Shown here: one piece after another, positions 59,850-64,000 of the stretch | Layout: the number at the start of each line of letters is the position of its first letter | Position numbering within the stretch: position 1 is the stretch's first letter | Assembly (NCBI RefSeq): GCF_024758005.1 | Contig: NZ_CP103288.1 | Location: forward strand, 1,860,001-1,924,000 | Length of the DNA: 64,000 nt | Direction: 5' to 3' | Source of the DNA: Pseudarthrobacter sp. NS4 | GTDB taxonomy: Bacteria > Actinomycetota > Actinomycetes > Actinomycetales > Micrococcaceae | Notes under the pieces: generated by a model | Seen by the model: the letters and a program-made list of their open reading frames with translations, nothing else | What the model was told of the DNA's origin: nothing | The model's database searches: none | Program-made: the position numbers and the translations under genes

Positions 59850-60950
59850 TTGACCATCGTTGCGCAGACCCGCCCATTCGTAATCGGCGTGGACTGTCAC
59901 GCCCGCACACACACCTACGCCATCATCGAAGCCAGCACCAAGCGACAGATCGCGTGTGAGCAGTTCCCGACCACCCCGGCAGGGATTTCCCGCGCACTTG
60001 CCTGGGTAGGCCGACGGACAGACGGCGATATGGCCTGTCTATGGGCCGTTGAGGGCATCGGCTCTTACGGGGCACGTCTCGCCAGGACAGCAGCCGACGC
60101 CGGCTACGACGTCGCCGAAGCTCCACGGATGAACGCCCGAGGGCGCCGGGCGATCGGCAAATCCGACCCGCTGGACGCCGCAGCCATCGGAACCGCTGTC
60201 ATCGGCTTAGAGGAGTCCCAGCTCCGAGCCCCGCGCCGGGATGAAGGAACCCGTGCCGGACTCAGGATCCTGAGCGCAGCCCGGGATCAGTTGACCCGGG
60301 AACGAACAATGACTGTCAATGCACTCATCGCCTTACTCCGGGCACATGATCTGGGAATCGACGCTCGTAAACCATTGGTTCCCGCCCAGATCGCCACGAT
60401 CACCAGATGGCGGGAACGACAGGAGCAGATCGAACTATCGATCGCGCGCCAGGAAGCAGTTCGGTTGGCGCGCCGCGTTCTCGAAGTTACCACTCAGCTG
60501 ACTGCGAACCAGAAGCGCATGACAGAGCTGGTCCAGCAAAGCCCCGCGGCGCCGCTGTTGGAGATGGTGGGTGCCGGGGCTGTCACGGTCGCTACCGTCC
60601 TGACAGCTTGGTCGCATCCAGGAAGGGTCCGCAGCGAAGCTGCCTTCGCCTCGCTGGCAGGGGTGAATCCCTTGCCAGCCTCAAGCGGTAACACTGTCCG
60701 GCACAGGCTCAACCGGGGTGGTGATAGACGCCTCAACCGAGCCTTGCACACCATCACCATGACCCGGATGGTCCACGATCCCGGAACCCGGGACTACGTC
60801 GCCAAACGCACTCAAGAAGGCCGTAGCTACCGCGAAATCCGGAGATCCCTCAAGCGCTACATCGCCCGAATCCTCTACCGCCAACTCAACTCCCTTTACG
60901 CCACCGCGGAACCATCCCACTTTGTCGGGGCAGACCCTTACCCGGAATAG
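59850..60950 (+). CDS. IS110-family transposase, copy 2
   Basis: TTG 59850 with RBS aaggagg (59834-59840) gives 366 residues starting with TIVAQTRPFVIGVDCHARTH. The DEDD domain (VIGVDCHARTHTYAIIEAST, CLWAVEGIGSYGARLAR, GKSDPLDAAAIG) and the C-terminal transposase_20 part (LLEMVGAGAVTVATVLTAWS; FASLAGVNPLPASSGNT) are complete. It differs from copy 1 at 32812, so the two are different elements, not recent duplicates. Confidence 0.92.
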   Translation: MTIVAQTRPFVIGVDCHARTHTYAIIEASTKRQIACEQFPTTPAGISRALAWVGRRTDGDMACLWAVEGIGSYGARLARTAADAGYDVAEAPRMNARGRRAIGKSDPLDAAAIGTAVIGLEESQLRAPRRDEGTRAGLRILSAARDQLTRERTMTVNALIALLRAHDLGIDARKPLVPAQIATITRWRERQEQIELSIARQEAVRLARRVLEVTTQLTANQKRMTELVQQSPAAPLLEMVGAGAVTVATVLTAWSHPGRVRSEAAFASLAGVNPLPASSGNTVRHRLNRGGDRRLNRALHTITMTRMVHDPGTRDYVAKRTQEGRSYREIRRSLKRYIARILYRQLNSLYATAEPSHFVGADPYPE

Positions 60951-60989
60951 GAGCACACGAAGGTGCGGCTGAGCATGCCGGGCTTCGGG

Positions 60990-61655
60990 TTAGTGGCTGT
61001 GCGACGTGTGGGTGTCGGGTGCGGGCGCTGCGGGGGCGTCCGTCGGCTTGTCGCGGGTGCGGTCTTCGCTGGTCGGAGCCTCCGCGGGTGCCTGCGACGG
61101 TGCCGGCGTGGAGTCGTGGCTGTGGCTCTCGGAGTCGAGGGTGCTTGCGAGGGCGGACATGCCGAACCACGTCAGCACGGCGACCAACACGACACCTGCG
61201 GCAAATGGGCTGACCAGGTGGCGCAGGCCGCCCTTGGCGTCCTTGGCGATGAACGCGACGTACGACATCAGCAGGCCGATCGGAGTCATCCAGGCGCTGC
61301 GCTCGGGGAACTGTTCGAAGTGCTGGATGCCGCCGCCGACCAGGCCGACGCCGAAGGAGAGCAGGAGCGAGAACGCGACGAGCGAGATGGCCCGGCTCAG
61401 CAGCGGGCGCTCATCGACAAGCACGAACTCGTTGACGATGGTGCCGAGGAGGAACACGAACGCACCGACGACGCAGATGATCGTGTACAGGCCCGGGTTG
61501 ACCGGATAGTGCACGACGGCGCCGGCAATAAGGGCCGCGCCCATGAAGTAGAGCATCGCGCCGATGTAGCGCGAGTAGAGCGAGGGAGTCCGTTTCGCGA
61601 GCTCTGCCTCATAGGAGGCAACGTCTTCGCGGCTGAGGTCGTTCTGAACGGTCAT
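60990..61655 (-). CDS. Multi-spanning membrane protein with His-rich tail
   Basis: ATG 61655 gives 221 residues. After a polar start (MTVQNDLSREDVASYEAEL) come six or so hydrophobic segments between residues 30 and 172. The C-terminal 45 residues are hydrophilic, Ser/Pro/Asp/Thr-rich and end with DTHTSHSH, with ESHSHDS earlier; the histidines could bind metal. No family is recognised. Codon choice in the membrane part differs slightly from nearby genes, fitting transfer. Confidence 0.65.
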   Translation of the reverse strand: MTVQNDLSREDVASYEAELAKRTPSLYSRYIGAMLYFMGAALIAGAVVHYPVNPGLYTIICVVGAFVFLLGTIVNEFVLVDERPLLSRAISLVAFSLLLSFGVGLVGGGIQHFEQFPERSAWMTPIGLLMSYVAFIAKDAKGGLRHLVSPFAAGVVLVAVLTWFGMSALASTLDSESHSHDSTPAPSQAPAEAPTSEDRTRDKPTDAPAAPAPDTHTSHSH

Positions 61656-61988
61656 GTCTGGTCAGTCTTTCGTTTTCGGGCAGCAGGCAGCCGTAGCGCC
61701 GATACCGGAGGTTGGTGCGGCGGGAGGCACCCGGCCGCGTCAGGCACAAAAGTGCACCAGGCACGGCTTCACCCCAAGACCTGCCAGAAGCAGGCCAATA
61801 ATGGGTTCCCCGTCTCTGCCGGACGAAAAGCGAACTGATCCCGGGCAGCGGCAGAATTAGGCAATCTGTTCGGGAGTGCCGCCTCAAGGAGAAACCGGCA
61901 CCACTTAGACCGTACTTCAGACCAGCAAAGTTTGTCACATTCCGGTAACGGCGTGTCCGCCGTGGCACGGGATGCGCACTTGCTCTTT
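61656..61988. other. Intergenic, no supported gene
   Basis: Promoter region of the minus-strand membrane protein gene at its left end; otherwise nothing recognisable. Confidence 0.4.
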
Positions 61989-62004
61989 ATACCCGACGGG
62001 GTAT
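61989..62004. promoter_or_regulatory. ATACCC-N4-GGGTAT palindrome (CsoR/RicR-like)
   Basis: Perfect 6-4-6 inverted repeat. TACCC...GGGTA palindromes are operators of copper-sensing CsoR/RicR regulators in actinobacteria. No copper gene is next to it, so the assignment rests on the motif alone. The region 62005-62266 that follows holds no supported gene. Confidence 0.4.
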
Positions 62005-62266
62005 CCGGATGCGTTTTCTTGCGTTGTCAGTGACATGGAAGTCCGGGCTGGTGTTGCCGTACCCGCTTGCATGGCCGTTCACCCCCAGCACACCCTCGAT
62101 TCTTCCTCAAAATGATTGCTTCGTGATCTGATAATCCACTGGAGCCCTCCATAAGACCCGCCCGAAAACTGCCCGGTGGGGGACCCTAAAGCTACAGTCA
62201 AAAACGACCGTAAAATCGGTGGTTTGAGGGGCCGAGAGGCCAGAGAATGCTTGATGTCGGGGGAAT

Positions 62267-62722
62267 ATGGCAGTCAACGGCCACCAGGAACACGATGATG
62301 CAGTGCGTACCGAGCATGAAGCGGCTCTTGCCCGCGGGGAGCAACGGGTTTTGTACCTAACCAAGGACGGGATGCTGCACAGCTACACCAAAAAAGAGTT
62401 GGGAGGTCCACCTAACGGAAGTACACGGTGGTGGCAGAACCTGCCCGCGCTGCTGTTCCTGCTGCCCATGCTGTCCCTCGGCATATACGTATTCATCACA
62501 AATCCGGTTGGAAAGGCGAGTGCCCAATGGGCAACCTTGTTCGGTGCAGTGCTGATGGCCCTGGCAGCCGTTTACCTCATCTGGGAAATGGTGGTTGTGT
62601 ATCGCAGTCGGGAGGAACGCCTCCGGCGGGGATCGCCTGATCCACTTCGCATCTCCGGGGCCAAGACCAAGCTTCCCGAGTCCTATACGCAATCACAACC
62701 AATTAGGAAGAGCCGATGGTGA
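62267..62722 (+). CDS. Two-helix membrane protein, 151 residues
   Basis: The product has an acidic, helical N-terminus (EHDDAVRTEHEAALARGEQR), a short motif LYLTKDGMLHSYTKKELGG, then two membrane helices (about 58-77 and 88-112) and a basic cytoplasmic tail. No family is recognised. Both N- and C-termini are probably cytoplasmic. Confidence 0.6.
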   Translation: MAVNGHQEHDDAVRTEHEAALARGEQRVLYLTKDGMLHSYTKKELGGPPNGSTRWWQNLPALLFLLPMLSLGIYVFITNPVGKASAQWATLFGAVLMALAAVYLIWEMVVVYRSREERLRRGSPDPLRISGAKTKLPESYTQSQPIRKSRW

Positions 62723-63009
62723 ACGATCCCTGATCCTTTAGTAAGACGGGGACGCGCTAATCGAGAATTTTTGATGTGAATCGCTGCCATAAGTGGCGGC
62801 GTACTTGAGGCGGTAACCGACACTGGTCCCCAGGTGTGAAGAGTAACCAGCCTCCGCATGGATGCACTGGGTTGGCTCCAGATTCAGCACATCAGCTACC
62901 GTACGCCAGGCTGAACCCGGCGAAGGAAGCCGAACTGTGAATGCTGTTATTCCATGCTGCAGGCAGGGCCCTTCCTCAGCTTGAGAACCGGTGACAGCCT
63001 CTAGATGCG
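62723..63009. other. Intergenic, no supported gene
   Basis: No open frame with support. It ends at the strong hairpin 63010-63044, which lies between a plus-strand and a minus-strand gene. Confidence 0.4.
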
Positions 63010-63044
63010 AAGGAGGGCCGCCCCGGGTCGGGGCGGCCCTCCTT
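63010..63044. terminator. Strong intrinsic terminator
   Basis: A 15-base perfect stem (63010-63024 and 63030-63044), extendable by one pair to leave a 3-base loop. It lies 37 bases beyond the stop of the minus-strand secreted-protein gene, and T follows the stem on both strands. Confidence 0.85.
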
Positions 63045-63081
63045 GTGGCAGCAGGAACCTGCCTGCATGATGGTGCCGGTG

Positions 63082-63420
63082 CTAGAGGACGTCAACGACG
63101 ACGACGAGCACGTTGTCCACGACGGTGACATCCACGACGTCCTGGACGTCGATGTCGTTGTCGTTCAGGGCGTTGACCGTAATGCCGTTGAGCACGTTGT
63201 TCACGGGAACGTCCACGTCGATGTTGCTCAGGATGTCACCGTTGACGGTGACGAGCTGGATCTGGTCGATGTCTACTGTGCGGTCCGCGTTCACTGCCGC
63301 GGCGACAAGGCCGCCGACGGCTCCTGCGTTCTGGTTGGTGGCTGCCTGGGCCATTCCGGCGCCGCCGAATGCCAGCGAAGAGGTGAGGGCTGCTGTGGCA
63401 AGTGTCTTGGTGATCTGCAT
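63082..63420 (-). CDS. Secreted Val/Asp/Asn-rich protein
   Basis: The 112-residue precursor has a Sec signal ending near AGMAQA (residue 26). The mature part is short, acidic and low in aromatic residues, with repeated alternating hydrophobic/polar strands: IDQIQLVTVNGDILSNIDVD, VPVNNVLNGITVNALNDNDI, DVQDVVDVTVVDNVLVVVV. That composition suggests beta-rich self-association on the cell surface, as in chaplins and rodlins, but I see no sequence match. RBS aaggag precedes the ATG. A terminator follows. Confidence 0.75.
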   Translation of the reverse strand: MQITKTLATAALTSSLAFGGAGMAQAATNQNAGAVGGLVAAAVNADRTVDIDQIQLVTVNGDILSNIDVDVPVNNVLNGITVNALNDNDIDVQDVVDVTVVDNVLVVVVDVL

Positions 63421-63610
63421 GGGTCGTACTCCTTCGTTGAGCGAAAGGGGGTTCTAATCCCGGTGCGTGCCTCACGTTACGCATGGGGCTGATGTTCAGC
63501 AAATCGGTCGTAAGGTTACTTACTATTGTCCGTGTCCGGGCATCATCCGGACGTTTGCGCGCCGAGTACCAGTCCTATATATGCGCCCAAAACGAGGATC
63601 AATCAACGGT

Positions 63611-64000
63611 TCAGGGGTTTTCCATCAGGACCTTGAGGTTGGCTAGGGCCTTCTCGTCGTCTCGCTTGAAGATCAGCTTTAGAAGGGGGAGGGCGAACCG
63701 GGCCAGCCCGGTTACTTGGAAATCCACTTTGCTGATGAGTCGACAGGTGTTGGCACCGGTGGGCTCGACCAGGTATGAGGCGACTCCGGTCATCTTGCCC
63801 GAGGGTAGCTCGAAGGCGACGAAGCGGCCAGGTTCGTAGGCGATGAAGCGATTACGGGTGACGATCTTCATCCCTGCGAATCGCCGCGTTAGTTCATGCT
63901 CGGTGCCAACGCCGAGAGGACCCGGCGTGATGCGCCGTATCTCGTCGATGCCGCTTTGCCATCTGGGCGCGTTCGTGTGGTCTGCGACGAAATCGAAGAC
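63611..64000 (-). CDS. SRPBCC-family protein (5' end outside window)
   Basis: The frame runs open to base 64000, so the N-terminus is missing. The visible 129 residues (VFDFVADHTNAPRWQSGIDE, then GPLGVGTEHELTRRFAG, NRFIAYEPGRFVAFELPSGK and a C-terminal helix ALANLKVLME) match the START/SRPBCC ligand-binding fold of polyketide cyclase/dehydrase-like proteins. Substrate unknown. Confidence 0.85.
   Translation of the reverse strand, partial: VFDFVADHTNAPRWQSGIDEIRRITPGPLGVGTEHELTRRFAGMKIVTRNRFIAYEPGRFVAFELPSGKMTGVASYLVEPTGANTCRLISKVDFQVTGLARFALPLLKLIFKRDDEKALANLKVLMENP

Overview
The window looks like chromosome from a high-GC actinobacterium, most likely Arthrobacter/Pseudarthrobacter (Micrococcaceae). 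I base that on base composition, GTG/TTG starts, the gene order rib-his-trp-lgt-gltBD-pyk-pdtaR, and families typical of actinobacteria (TIGR03085, HGxxPAAW protein, DUF7793, GAF-ANTAR, class F sortase). No database search was possible, so family names come from recognising motifs.

Region 1 (1-21.9 kb) is conserved core metabolism, nearly all on the plus strand. It holds riboflavin synthesis (ribD C-terminus, ribE, ribB, ribA, ribH with 4-base stop/start overlaps), histidine synthesis (hisE, hisG, hisF, hisI) and tryptophan synthesis (trpE, a membrane protein, a small HGxxPAAW protein, trpC, trpB, trpA). It continues with lgt, glutamate synthase (gltB, gltD), pyruvate kinase with a strong terminator, and a convergent ANTAR response regulator.

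Region 2 (22.0-31.7 kb) begins at a tRNA-Leu(CAA). The 3' end of this tRNA and the bases after it are repeated 3.1 kb downstream as a 77-base direct repeat. The repeats bracket a small island with a VOC protein, a PEBP-like protein, a broken IS5 transposase and an RHH/Doc toxin-antitoxin pair. Beyond it lie an uncharacterised, possibly defence-related two-gene remnant, small membrane proteins, a serine recombinase, a 22-G tract inside a perfect inverted repeat, and small paralogous proteins.

Region 3 (32-64 kb) is accessory and mosaic. It holds two IS110 transposases, one ISL3 transposase, TetR and MarR regulators, two SigK-like sigma factors (one without a start codon), a frameshifted Tat-exported ferritin-like protein and a type III polyketide synthase. 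Many small stress-type proteins are also present (CsbD, NIPSNAP, DUF7793, YegP, DUF4383, SnoaL-like). At 40-46 kb an envelope cluster combines an intact SigK-like factor, two type-1-copper cupredoxin lipoproteins, a class F sortase, a CHRD-type surface protein and a DM13 electron-transfer gene broken by an in-frame stop.

Several tiny families occur more than once: three proteins with a W..Y[WR].xGG core, two Hpt-like proteins lacking the phosphoacceptor histidine, two DUF7793 proteins and two RRWPxVPT proteins. At least six genes in this half carry frameshifts, nonsense codons or missing starts. That suggests either an actively decaying island or uncorrected indels in the assembly.
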